From Clostridiales bacterium (GTDB lineage: Bacteria > Bacillota > Clostridia > Christensenellales > Aristaeellaceae), in assembly GCA_015056315.1 (NCBI GenBank), contig SVGN01000001.1:124001-188000 (forward strand): DNA of 64,000 bases, given 5' to 3'. A model generated the notes under the pieces. That model was not told the origin of the DNA. It worked only from the letters and a program-made list of their open reading frames with translations, and ran no database searches. This document shows positions 9,075 through 17,066 of this stretch, in pieces. Position 1 is the first letter of the stretch. Each line of letters begins with the position of its first letter. Position numbers and translations under genes: made by a program.

Positions 9075-9278
9075 ACGGAGAGAACGTAGCTCCGCGGTGC
9101 CACCCGGCTTAAGGCTGTTGCCTTCAACTCAAATGCGCTGTATCGGGCGCTATCCCGTCGATTCTTCACCGATGGCTCGCATGATGGAAACGGATGCCCC
9201 CGCCACAGCCTTGCACCAAACGGCTGCTCTCTTGAGACGGTTGGCGACCCTTTTTCATGGTCGTTGCCGATAGACGGT
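9036..9278 (-). promoter_or_regulatory. T-box riboswitch leader of serS
   Basis: The conserved T-box sequence GGGTGGCACCGCGG reads on the minus strand at about 9092-9105. Upstream of it lies an AGAGAG...GGTGCAAGGC pattern that fits the distal part of Stem I, and downstream is an intrinsic terminator. Gene context (serS) indicates control by uncharged tRNA-Ser. The specifier codon could not be fixed by eye: both a UCC and an AGC sit in the plausible 3' part of Stem I. The limits given run from the probable transcription start to the terminator T-run. Confidence 0.93.
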
Positions 9279-9307
9279 ATTATACCCGCTTTTCCCCGGT
9301 TTCGCAA
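9279..9307 (-). promoter_or_regulatory. serS promoter
   Basis: On the minus strand TTGCGA (9302-9307), a 17-base spacer and a perfect TATAAT (9279-9284) stand just upstream of the T-box Stem I. This fits a sigma-A promoter driving the leader. Confidence 0.82.
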
Positions 9308-9393
9308 GCCCTTTTCGGGAAAAATTCCAAAGCCTTCTAACCGTACCTTCGGGTACATATGCTTTGCCAAATCACCTTTGGGGAGGGCGGCCT

Positions 9394-9765
9394 ATGAGCG
9401 GCAGTATGGAGCTTTTCGGTGGGTTGGCAGAGTATTTGGCAGGGCATCTGGGGCGGGAGGTGATCGCGGAATTCCGCTGTGGCTCGGAGGAGCCGGTACG
9501 CAAGGCGGGCACGCTTACCGAGGTAAAGCCCGGCTACCTGGTGCTCCGGGATGATATGAGCCTCAGGGATACCGTATGCTCCCTGGAGCATCTGTGCTTT
9601 GTTACCTTTTACCTGAGCGGCACCCTGCCCCGCGGCGGGGCATCCGGCAGCACACAACGGGCAGAAAGCAGCGCCCCTGCCCAAGCGGCGCAGCCGACAG
9701 GCCGAACCGGCAGAACAGGGGCGCTCCATTCCGTTCTCAACGGGCGCAGGGCCGATCAGCCCTGA
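9394..9765 (+). CDS. Small hypothetical protein, low-complexity tail
   Basis: A 123-residue protein that I do not recognise. Residues 1-78 look like a small folded beta-rich domain (LFGGLAEYLAGHLGREVIAEF, GTLTEVKPGYLVLRDD, then LCFVTFYLSG). The layout recalls small Sm-like or spore-coat domains in Bacillota, but I cannot assign it. Residues 79-123 are rich in Gly, Ala, Gln, Ser and Arg and appear disordered. The start is ATG 9394 behind GGGGAGGG (9379-9386); an upstream in-frame ATG at 9364 lacks a ribosome site. The last bases overlap the end of ligA on the other strand by 10 nt. A 10-bp inverted repeat (9670-9679 with 9716-9725) lies in the tail-coding part. Confidence 0.6.
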   Translation: MSGSMELFGGLAEYLAGHLGREVIAEFRCGSEEPVRKAGTLTEVKPGYLVLRDDMSLRDTVCSLEHLCFVTFYLSGTLPRGGASGSTQRAESSAPAQAAQPTGRTGRTGALHSVLNGRRADQP

Positions 9766-11753
9766 TCGTTCAGGAGTGCCATAAAGGCGGCTTCGTCCAG
9801 AACGGGTATGCCGAGAGAATTGGCTTTATCCAGCTTTGAACCGGCTTTTTCACCGGCCAGTACAAAGCTGGTTTTTTTGCTTACGCTGCCTGCGGCCTTG
9901 CCGCCATGCTGCGCGATCAGCTTTTCGGCCTCATCCCGGCTCAGGCTGGGCAGCGTGCCGGTGACCACAACGGTCTTGCCCAACAGCACCTCGGAGACCC
10001 GGTCGCTTTCGTGCTTGGGCGCAACGCCTGCCTCCAGCAGCCGCTCCACCATCTCCAGGTTCTCCGGGTAGGCGAAGAACTCCACCACACTGGCCGCTAC
10101 GATCTCGCCCACATCGGGGATGGCTGTCAGTTCTTCGGCAGTGGCGGCCTTCACCGCCTCCAGGCTGGTAAAGCGGTCTGCCAGATCCTTGGCGGTCTTT
10201 CGGCCAACATTGGGGATGCCGATAGCAAACAGGAAGGCATCCAGCGAACAGGTCCTGCTCTTTTCGATGGCCTTGATCAGGTTCTCCGCACGCTTTTTCT
10301 GGAAGCCCTCCAGCGGCAGCAGGTCGTTGGCGGTAAGGCGGTAGAGATCGGAGCAATCCCGGAGCCCCAGCTGATCGTAGAGCAGCTCGGCGGTCTTCTC
10401 CGAGAAGGTATCGATATCCATGGCATTGCGCCCGGCAAAATGGGCGATGCGTGCCACGGCCTGGGGTTTGCAGGTCTGCCGGTTCAGGCAGAACAGGTGC
10501 GCGCCCCGCTTTACCAGCTCGCTGCCGCAGGCGGGGCAGTGGGTGGGCGTTGCCACCGGCTGCTCGTTATCTGCTGCTTCGCCCACACGGCCCATGATCT
10601 CCGGGATCACGTCATTGGAGCGGCGGATCCACACCTGGCAGCCGATGGCTACGTTCTTGCGCAGAATATCGGCTTCGTTGTTCAGCGTTGCCCGCTGCAC
10701 CGTAACACCGGCGATATCGGTGGGGGTCAGGTGGGCAAGGGGCGTCAGCTTGCCGGTGCGGCCCAGCTCCCAGGTAACATCCAGCAGGGTAGCGGTGTTT
10801 TCTTCGGCGGCAAACTTGTACGCCACCGCCCAGCGGGGAAACTTTTCCGTGTTGCCCATCAGCTGGCGGGTGCGCAGATCGCAGACCTTTACCACCGCAC
10901 CGTCGATGAGAAAATCCAGCGTGGGTCGCTTTTCCTCCACGCCGTCGATCAGGCGGCATACGCTTTCGTAATCCGTGCCATGCTGCATATAATCCGTCAG
11001 CGGGAAGCCGTTTTGCCTAAGAAAAGTCTGCATGCCCTCCACATCGCTGTAGGGCGCATTCTCAATGGTGCCCACCTGGTAGAAGAAGGCATCCAGCCTG
11101 CGGGCAGCCGTAACGGCGGGGTCAAGGTTGCGCAGGGCACCGGCTGCGGCGTTGCGGGCATTCTTCAGGGGCTCGGCGGCGGTACGGTTATACTCCTCCA
11201 GCGTGCTCAGCCGCATGATGCACTCGCCCTGTACCTCCAGCAGCCCCTCGTAGGGGATGGACAGCGGCACACAGCGGATGGTGCGGGCCTGCGGCAGGAT
11301 GGCTTCGCCGACCTCGCCGTTGCCGCGGGTGGCCGCCTGCTTCAGCTGCCCGCCCTCGTAGGTCAGGTTGATGGTGAGGCCGTCCAGCTTGTACTCCACG
11401 CTGTAGGAAAGCGGGGGCAGCGGCTCCTCCAAACCATCGCTGATCTGGGCATGCAGCTTTTCGCAGCGGGCAAACCAGGCCAGAAGCTCTTCTTTGCTCT
11501 GTACCTTGTCCATGCTCCACAGACGGCTGATGTGTTTATGCTCTTCAAAACCCTTCAGCGGCTCCGCACCCACCCGTACAGAAGGAGAGTCCGGCAAAAC
11601 GATGCCAGACTCCCTCTCCAGGGCGAGCAAGCGGTTGTATTTCTGATCCCATTCTGCATCGGCCATGGGGCTTTCGCCGGTGGTGTAATACAGCCGGGAA
11701 GCGTTGTTCAGTTCATCCACCAGAGAACGCATTTGCTCGCTTATGTAATTCAT
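9756..11753 (-). CDS. ligA: NAD-dependent DNA ligase
   Basis: DNA ligase that seals nicks in replication and repair using NAD+. The 665 residues cover the full domain order: NAD-binding Ia domain, the adenylation domain with the KxDG-type active site (EYKLDGLTI, about residue 121), OB domain, zinc finger (CPACGSELVKRGAHLFCLN...CKPQ), helix-hairpin-helix repeats and a C-terminal BRCT domain (LLGKTVVVTGTLPSLSRDEAEKL). The start overlaps the pcrA stop by 4 nt (ATGA), so the two are translationally coupled. The yerC-pcrA-ligA order is shared by many clostridia. Confidence 0.97.
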   Translation of the reverse strand: MNYISEQMRSLVDELNNASRLYYTTGESPMADAEWDQKYNRLLALERESGIVLPDSPSVRVGAEPLKGFEEHKHISRLWSMDKVQSKEELLAWFARCEKLHAQISDGLEEPLPPLSYSVEYKLDGLTINLTYEGGQLKQAATRGNGEVGEAILPQARTIRCVPLSIPYEGLLEVQGECIMRLSTLEEYNRTAAEPLKNARNAAAGALRNLDPAVTAARRLDAFFYQVGTIENAPYSDVEGMQTFLRQNGFPLTDYMQHGTDYESVCRLIDGVEEKRPTLDFLIDGAVVKVCDLRTRQLMGNTEKFPRWAVAYKFAAEENTATLLDVTWELGRTGKLTPLAHLTPTDIAGVTVQRATLNNEADILRKNVAIGCQVWIRRSNDVIPEIMGRVGEAADNEQPVATPTHCPACGSELVKRGAHLFCLNRQTCKPQAVARIAHFAGRNAMDIDTFSEKTAELLYDQLGLRDCSDLYRLTANDLLPLEGFQKKRAENLIKAIEKSRTCSLDAFLFAIGIPNVGRKTAKDLADRFTSLEAVKAATAEELTAIPDVGEIVAASVVEFFAYPENLEMVERLLEAGVAPKHESDRVSEVLLGKTVVVTGTLPSLSRDEAEKLIAQHGGKAAGSVSKKTSFVLAGEKAGSKLDKANSLGIPVLDEAAFMALLNDQG

Positions 11754-14023
11754 TCTTCATTCACCTTTACAATGGGCGCAATGGAAAGCGCAAATTCCTT
11801 GTTGCCGTATGCAACGAAGCTGATCACGATCCGTGCGTCGCCGCCCTTGCCGTGGATATCCACCACATTGCCCTCGCCGAACTTGCGGTGCATGACCCGG
11901 TCGCCGGGCTTGAAGATGCTGGGCACCGCCGCCGTGGGGATGGTTCTGGCAGCAGAGGGGGTAAAGCCCTTCTGCACACCGGGAATGCCCAGCGCACTGG
12001 CACCCTGACCGATGCCTGCAGAGGTGGCTTGGTAGCGGGGCATACGCTTGGGGGCGGGGTGCTGGTAGGCGTTCATCGCACCGGGGAAGCTGCGCTCCCG
12101 CTTGCTGATGAGCTGGTCATCCAGCAGCCGCTTGGGGATCTCGCCGATGAACCGGCTGGGTGCATTATAGTTGACTTGATTGAACAACATACGCTGGGCG
12201 GCATAGCTGATGTGCAGCCGCTTCTGTGCACGGGTGATGGCCACATAGCACAGCCTGCGCTCCTCCTCCAGCTTTTCGTCGTCGCCCAGGCAGCGCCCGT
12301 TGGGGAAGATGCCCTCTTCCATGCCGGTGAGGAACACCACCGGGAACTCCAGGCCCTTGGCGCTGTGGATGGTCATCAGGGTAACGGCTTTGCTGTCGCT
12401 CACATGGTTATCCAGGTCGGAGATCAGCGCCACATTCTCCAGATAGTCGGAGAGGGAAGGGGTTTCGGCAGCCTTTTCATACTCGCTCACCGCACCCAGG
12501 AACTCGTTGATGTTCTCTACACGGCCTTGGCCCTCTTCGGATTGATCCCGCTCGTACTGGGTCTTCAGGCCGGTGCGGTCGATCACGTAATTGACGAACT
12601 CGCTCACGCCCATATCCTCCAGGCTGAGCACCAGCTCGTTCATCAATTCGCCGAACTCGAAAACGCACTTTCGGGGGCGGGCAGAGAGGGTATCGGGGAT
12701 ATCCACCAGCGCACTGTAGAGGGGCATCTGCTTTTCGGCGGCATGGCGCACCAGCTCCGAAACGGTGCTGTCGCCAATGGAGCGCTTGGGGTTGTTGATG
12801 ATGCGCCGCAGGCTCACGTCATCAGACGGGTTGACGATGCAGCGCAGATAGGCAACGATATCCTTTACTTCCTTGCGGTCGTAGAAACGGAGGCCGCCGT
12901 AGATGCGGTAGGGGATGCCTGCGCGTACCAGCATTTCTTCCAGCACACGGCTCTGGGAGTTGGAGCGGTACAGGATGGCGATATCGCCATTCTCCGCCTG
13001 ACCGCTCAGGTGCATCTGCTGGATGCGGTCGCAGATCCAGGCAGCTTCCTCCCGCTCGTCGCCTGCGTTGAAGAGCTTGATAGGCTCGCCTGCTTCGCTC
13101 TCCGTCCACAGCACTTTTTCCATGCGGCCCACGTTGTGGGCGATCACCTGGTTGGCTGCATCCAGAATGTTGGCGGTGCTGCGGTAGTTCTGCTCCAGCT
13201 TGATGACCGTGGCATCCGGGTAATCCTTTTCGAAATCCAGAATGTTGTGCACATCCGCACCGCGCCAGCCGTAAATGCTCTGGTCATCGTCGCCCACAAC
13301 GCACAGGTTGCGGCTCTGGGCGGTAAGCAGCTTTACCAGGGAATACTGGGCAAAGTTGGTATCCTGATATTCATCTACATGCACATAGGAGAAACGGCTG
13401 CGGTAGCTTTCCAGCACGGGGGGATGGTCGGCAAACAGCTCCAGCGTACGCACCAGAAGATCGTCGAAATCCAGGGCGTTGGAGCTGCGCAGCCTGCGCT
13501 CGTATTCGCTGTATACATCGTGGAACATCTGGGCACGGAAGTCTTTTTCCGATTGGGCAAACCATTCGTCCGGGCTCAGCAGCTTGTCCTTGGCACCGCT
13601 GATGCGGGTCTTGATCTCCCGCACGGGCAGCTGCTTGTCGTCGATGTTCAGCTGCTTGAGGCATTCCTTGATGACCGCGGTCTGGTCGTCATCGTCGTAA
13701 ATGGTAAAGGAGCGGGTGTAGCCCAGCTTCTCGATATCCCGGCGGAGGATGCGGGCGCACATGGAGTGAAAGGTGCTTACCCACACCTCCTCGCCGCTTT
13801 CGCCTACCAGGGCGGAGACACGCTCCCGCATCTCCTTGGCGGCCTTGTTGGTAAAGGTGATGGCCAGGATATGCCACGGCTGCACACCGTGGTCGATCAG
13901 GTTGGCGATGCGGTAGGTGAGCGCACGGGTCTTACCGCTGCCTGCGCCTGCCAGGATCAGCACCGGGCCTTCCAGCGTCTCTGCGGCAAGGCGCTGTTGA
14001 GGGTTCAAGCTATCAAGTTTCAT
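11750..14023 (-). CDS. pcrA: ATP-dependent DNA helicase PcrA (UvrD family)
   Basis: SF1A 3'-5' helicase used in repair and in rolling-circle replication. The motifs are clear: Q-motif LNPQQRLAAETLEGP, Walker A AGAGSGKTRALTYRI, motif Ia TFTNKAAKEM, motif II VHVDEYQDTN, motif III GDDDQSIYGWRGAD and motif VI LCYVAITRAQKRL. The C-terminal tail (about residues 690-757) carries the GDRVMHRKFGEGNVV Tudor-like segment that binds RNA polymerase in PcrA. At 757 residues it is complete. It overlaps yerC by 4 nt upstream and ligA by 4 nt downstream, in line with one operon expressed from the promoter upstream of yerC. Confidence 0.97.
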   Translation of the reverse strand: MKLDSLNPQQRLAAETLEGPVLILAGAGSGKTRALTYRIANLIDHGVQPWHILAITFTNKAAKEMRERVSALVGESGEEVWVSTFHSMCARILRRDIEKLGYTRSFTIYDDDDQTAVIKECLKQLNIDDKQLPVREIKTRISGAKDKLLSPDEWFAQSEKDFRAQMFHDVYSEYERRLRSSNALDFDDLLVRTLELFADHPPVLESYRSRFSYVHVDEYQDTNFAQYSLVKLLTAQSRNLCVVGDDDQSIYGWRGADVHNILDFEKDYPDATVIKLEQNYRSTANILDAANQVIAHNVGRMEKVLWTESEAGEPIKLFNAGDEREEAAWICDRIQQMHLSGQAENGDIAILYRSNSQSRVLEEMLVRAGIPYRIYGGLRFYDRKEVKDIVAYLRCIVNPSDDVSLRRIINNPKRSIGDSTVSELVRHAAEKQMPLYSALVDIPDTLSARPRKCVFEFGELMNELVLSLEDMGVSEFVNYVIDRTGLKTQYERDQSEEGQGRVENINEFLGAVSEYEKAAETPSLSDYLENVALISDLDNHVSDSKAVTLMTIHSAKGLEFPVVFLTGMEEGIFPNGRCLGDDEKLEEERRLCYVAITRAQKRLHISYAAQRMLFNQVNYNAPSRFIGEIPKRLLDDQLISKRERSFPGAMNAYQHPAPKRMPRYQATSAGIGQGASALGIPGVQKGFTPSAARTIPTAAVPSIFKPGDRVMHRKFGEGNVVDIHGKGGDARIVISFVAYGNKEFALSIAPIVKVNEE

Positions 14024-14352
14024 ACGTTACTATCCTTTTCTTCCTTCTGTGGTATCAAACCGGCTTTCTGCAACCTGTCCAGCGTAAGGTTATAGCCCTC
14101 TGCGCCGTATTGCAGCGAACGGTTCACACGGCTGATGGTGGCGGTGGAAGCACCGGTGCGCTGGGCGATCTCCTGATAGGTCACCTTCTGGCGCAGCATT
14201 ACCGCTACCTCCAGGCGCTGCGTAATGCTCTTGAGCTCCTGCACGGTAAGCATATCCTCCAAAAGGCGGTAGCTTTCTTCACGGGTCTCGAGGCTCAGCA
14301 GAGCTTCCATCAACAGGTCGGTCTGCTCGTTTTTCCATCTGGGTGTAAACAC
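14020..14352 (-). CDS. yerC: YerC/YecD family TrpR-like regulator
   Basis: A small DNA-binding protein with a Trp-repressor-like helix-turn-helix (about residues 40-90; VTYQEIAQRTGASTATISRVNRSLQYG). Members are found widely in Bacillota; the target is not settled and cannot be read here. An upstream in-frame ATG at 14391 gives a 123-residue version, but that ATG lies in the TATAAT promoter box. The GTG at 14352, preceded by GGAGG (14362-14366) with 9-base spacing, gives a 110-residue protein of family length, starting FTPRWKNEQTD. It is the first gene of the yerC-pcrA-ligA operon. Confidence 0.87.
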   Translation of the reverse strand: MFTPRWKNEQTDLLMEALLSLETREESYRLLEDMLTVQELKSITQRLEVAVMLRQKVTYQEIAQRTGASTATISRVNRSLQYGAEGYNLTLDRLQKAGLIPQKEEKDSNV

Positions 14353-14389
14353 GTTTGCATTCCTCCGGTGTTCGATTGATATTGCTTCC

Positions 14390-14418
14390 ATTATACCACC
14401 GATTCGGGAGGAAAGAAA
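14390..14418 (-). promoter_or_regulatory. Promoter of yerC-pcrA-ligA
   Basis: On the minus strand a perfect TATAAT (14390-14395) lies 17 bases from TTTCTT (14413-14418), a weak -35 box. The transcript would start about 30 bases before the GTG start of yerC. Confidence 0.62.
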
Positions 14419-14474
14419 GGTTAGGAAATGTTTTTTCGTTGTTAGAAAAGCGTGCCGAGATGCTGCTCAAAGCC

Positions 14475-15581
14475 TTATTTCTTCGGCTTTTTCCCCATAA
14501 GCCCGCCCGTCATTTCGCTGAAGGAGTGCTTCCATTTTTCCATGCCGCCCCGGCCTGCCGACAGAAACGCAAACACCCCCAACCCCAGCACCAGCGCAAC
14601 GATGATCCATACCCCTGCGCCTGCGCCCTCGTTGCTTTCTGCTGCAGGCTTTTCTTCGGGCGCTGCCTTGCCGGAGGATGCATCGCTGCCGCCCGCCGAG
14701 CCCACCACACCACCGAACAGCGTGCGGTACACCACCTCTGCCATGGGCCCTGTGGAAGCCTCCACCCGCTCCTTGGGCAGGGTGTGGGTGCCGAACTCCA
14801 GCAGCACGCTGCGGGGTGCCAGATCCTGGTTATAGGTGCCCTTGCCCATGTAGATATCCTTGATGAGCCCCGGGTACATCTTATCGGCCACGGCTTTGAT
14901 CTGCTTGGCAAAGCTCAGGTTGGCATCCTTGTTCTGGTTGCTTTTGCCAACCAGGAGCCGCACCTTGCTCATGGGCTTACCGCCCAGCTTGACGGCATAC
15001 TCCTCCGGGTCGGGAATGCCGTCTCTGTGCAGATCGAAGATGGCATTGGGCTGCTTTTTCAAAAGAGCAAGGGCTGTCTGTCTGCTGCGCCGGTAGGCTC
15101 CCGCATCGTGGGGGTGATGGGTCTCGTCGCTTTTTTCAATGGTGGCCCCAAGCGCCTTGAGCTTTCCGGCAAAGAGATTGGCTATATCGTAGATGCCGCC
15201 CTTCTCTTCATCGCTTTCGGTGCCGTCGCCTTCTATGTAGCTTTCATCGCTGTGGGTGCAGTAGAGGGCAATGAGCTTTCTGCCCACCGCACTGACCGCT
15301 GCCGCATCTTGCCCGGTGAGCCAGCTCACATCCGGTAAGTCGGTTTGGCCAATATATTCGGCTACGGCCACTTTGCTTTCTTCGTCTACCTGCGCTATGC
15401 GGTAATGCCGGTCATCGCCGGAAAAGTATTCATCTCCCGCTTCACATTCACCTGCGATGCTGGTCAGGTACTCGCCATCTGCGGTCTCGATGCGGTATAC
15501 CGTTTCGCTGCCGAGAGCGGTAACGGGCATAAGCGCCAGCAGCGCACACAGCAAAAGGAGCCATAAAGAACGTTTGCTCAT
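14475..15581 (-). CDS. spoIIP: Stage II sporulation protein P (SpoIIP family)
   Basis: SpoIIP-family peptidoglycan hydrolase, which with SpoIID drives membrane migration during engulfment. A signal peptide covers residues 1-24. The SpoIIP domain is shown by LIALYCTHSDESY (about 104-116), IFDLHRDG (about 181-188), KVRLLVGKSNQNKDANLSFA and SVLLEFGTHTLPKERVEAS (about 256-275), where the His and Glu residues are the likely catalytic and metal-binding ones. A transmembrane helix follows near residues 320-343, then a basic tail (KKPKK). Bacillus SpoIIP is anchored at its N-terminus instead, so the topology here differs. The start overlaps the upstream DUF1614 gene by 4 nt. Confidence 0.87.
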   Translation of the reverse strand: MSKRSLWLLLLCALLALMPVTALGSETVYRIETADGEYLTSIAGECEAGDEYFSGDDRHYRIAQVDEESKVAVAEYIGQTDLPDVSWLTGQDAAAVSAVGRKLIALYCTHSDESYIEGDGTESDEEKGGIYDIANLFAGKLKALGATIEKSDETHHPHDAGAYRRSRQTALALLKKQPNAIFDLHRDGIPDPEEYAVKLGGKPMSKVRLLVGKSNQNKDANLSFAKQIKAVADKMYPGLIKDIYMGKGTYNQDLAPRSVLLEFGTHTLPKERVEASTGPMAEVVYRTLFGGVVGSAGGSDASSGKAAPEEKPAAESNEGAGAGVWIIVALVLGLGVFAFLSAGRGGMEKWKHSFSEMTGGLMGKKPKK

Positions 15582-16237
15582 CGCTTTTCACCGCCTCTCG
15601 TCGGTTGATGGATCACGCTGTGCACCGGCTTGCGGTTGCCCCGGGCAAGCCGTTCCAGCACCTCGCCCACCAGTTCTGCCAGCACCACAGCCAACAGACC
15701 GGCGATCATCATGGCATCAAAGATGCCTGCGCCGCCCAGGTGGAGCGTCTGCCGGATGCCGTTTGCATAGTTGACTGCCCCTGCGGCGATATCCGCCAGC
15801 AGCACGCCCAGCACGCCGCAGATGAAGGCACCTCTCCGGGAACGCCCCAGCGCATAGGCGATCACGCCCGCAACGATGCCGTTCAGGTACATGGGGTCGA
15901 TGGGGAGCTGCTCCGGCTCATCCGGCAGCACGAAGGCCGACAGGGTATAGACCAGAGCGCCTGTCAGTGCAGCGCCCACGATGGCCCGCAGACGCTCCTT
16001 GCCGGTGCCTGCCCTCACCAACAGGTAGACACAGATACCCGTTGGGATCACCGCACCGCCGAGGTTGACCGCTACATTACCGATATGGATATCCGGGAGC
16101 AGAGTACCGAAGAACATGAGCGCGATCAGCAGCAGCGCACCCCGGTCGGACAGGTACATCCTGTCCAGCACACGTTGTGCCACCCCGAAGAAAACCAGGA
16201 TCGCCGCCATAGACAGCAGCACCATTCCGATGGACAT
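15578..16237 (-). CDS. DUF1614-like multi-pass membrane protein
   Basis: A 219-residue integral membrane protein with about seven hydrophobic segments. The VNLGGAVIPTGICVYLLVRA stretch matches the conserved core I associate with DUF1614 proteins; function unknown. The in-frame region upstream is open to 16327, but the ribosome site AAAGGAT (about 16246-16252) favours ATG 16237. It overlaps spoIIP by 4 nt and so is probably co-expressed with it, which suggests, without proving, a sporulation link. The tail after the last helix is basic (ARGNRKPVHSVIHQPTRGGEKR). Confidence 0.75.
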   Translation of the reverse strand: MSIGMVLLSMAAILVFFGVAQRVLDRMYLSDRGALLLIALMFFGTLLPDIHIGNVAVNLGGAVIPTGICVYLLVRAGTGKERLRAIVGAALTGALVYTLSAFVLPDEPEQLPIDPMYLNGIVAGVIAYALGRSRRGAFICGVLGVLLADIAAGAVNYANGIRQTLHLGGAGIFDAMMIAGLLAVVLAELVGEVLERLARGNRKPVHSVIHQPTRGGEKR

Positions 16238-16306
16238 AACACGCATCCTTTCTATGCTTGGAGATATATCTACGTTTCCCGGAGCAATGGAAAAACATAC
16301 GCTCTC

Positions 16307-16327
16307 ATGCACCGGGGAAAGGTGCAT
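16307..16327. other. Perfect inverted repeat in divergent intergenic region
   Basis: ATGCACC and GGTGCAT form a perfect 7-bp stem around GGGGAAA, between the DUF1614/spoIIP operon and the oxidoreductase-like gene. It sits just upstream of the likely plus-strand -35 box and could be an operator or RNA hairpin. There is no T-run. Confidence 0.5.
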
Positions 16328-16328
16328 C

Positions 16329-16357
16329 TTTCCAAGCTGAGAGAATTATGCTATACT
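16329..16357 (+). promoter_or_regulatory. Promoter candidate upstream of the POR-gamma-like gene
   Basis: TTTCCA (16329-16334), a 17-base spacer and TATACT (16352-16357), about 60 bases before the ATG at 16416. The -10 box is good, the -35 fair. Confidence 0.5.
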
Positions 16358-16415
16358 TAAATGTGGCTACTCATATCCAAGTTTTTCCCGCTTGGCGGCA
16401 AGGAGGGTACCCTGT

Positions 16416-17066
16416 ATGGATCAAAACAGTCTGGATCTGGTCATTGCCGGTCTCGGCGATCAGCCTTTGGCATATGCATGTTTTGTTCTGGCGCGTTTGG
16501 CGCAGAATAAGGGGCTGGAGGTGCAGATCCTGCAGCCGCAGAGCAGCGCCTGCAAAGAACTGGCCCATGTGCGTATCGCTCCCAAGGCGATCCGCAACCC
16601 CATCGGCGAGGGCCAGGCGGATATCCTCTTGGGACTGGAACCTGCGGATGCCGTTCGTGCGCTGCCCTTCCTCAAAAAGGATGGCATCGCCGTGGTCAAT
16701 ATGCCCGACGGCCTTACCGAAGAGGCTCTTTCCAAGGCTGTGCCGGAGGTGGAACAGCCTCTTGCCCGTCTGCAAGCCTGCACCCTCGACCGCATGGATA
16801 CCCTTACCATGGCCCGCCGGATGGGCCTGCCTGTAGCGGTGGTCACCATTCTGCTGGGCATGCTCAGCAAACACCTGCCTTTTTCTTCTTTCGACTGGCG
16901 GCATGCCATTGGCTGCTCGGTACCGAGAAAAACATTCGCAGGCAATATTCAGGCCTTCATGGCAGGCCGCGGCGAGGCGGAGGAACAGCCCGACCCCCGT
17001 TGCAGCCTGATCGATGATGCCGATATGACGAAGAAGGATGACGAATGCTCCGACATAACTATGTAA
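16416..17066 (+). CDS. Orphan 2-oxoacid:acceptor oxidoreductase gamma-like protein
   Basis: The 216-residue product resembles the gamma/beta subunit of indolepyruvate or pyruvate:ferredoxin oxidoreductase (POR family). It opens with LDLVIAGLGDQPLAYACFVLARLA and contains HVRIAPKAIRNPIGEGQADILLGLEP (about residues 50-75) and FLKKDGIAVVNMP. These are the typical Rossmann-like features. The usual QRGGSV-type segment is QSSACKE here. No alpha subunit or ferredoxin partner lies nearby, so its catalytic partner, if any, is elsewhere. A charged C-terminal tail contains several Asp and Glu residues. ATG 16416 is supported by AAGGAGGG at 16398-16405. The 3' end overlaps alr by 22 nt. Confidence 0.68.
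   Translation: MDQNSLDLVIAGLGDQPLAYACFVLARLAQNKGLEVQILQPQSSACKELAHVRIAPKAIRNPIGEGQADILLGLEPADAVRALPFLKKDGIAVVNMPDGLTEEALSKAVPEVEQPLARLQACTLDRMDTLTMARRMGLPVAVVTILLGMLSKHLPFSSFDWRHAIGCSVPRKTFAGNIQAFMAGRGEAEEQPDPRCSLIDDADMTKKDDECSDITM

Noticed and set aside
14353-14391. Upstream ATG start for yerC (14391)
   Set aside because: That ATG lies in the TATAAT promoter box and has no ribosome site; GTG 14352 has GGAGG with normal spacing.
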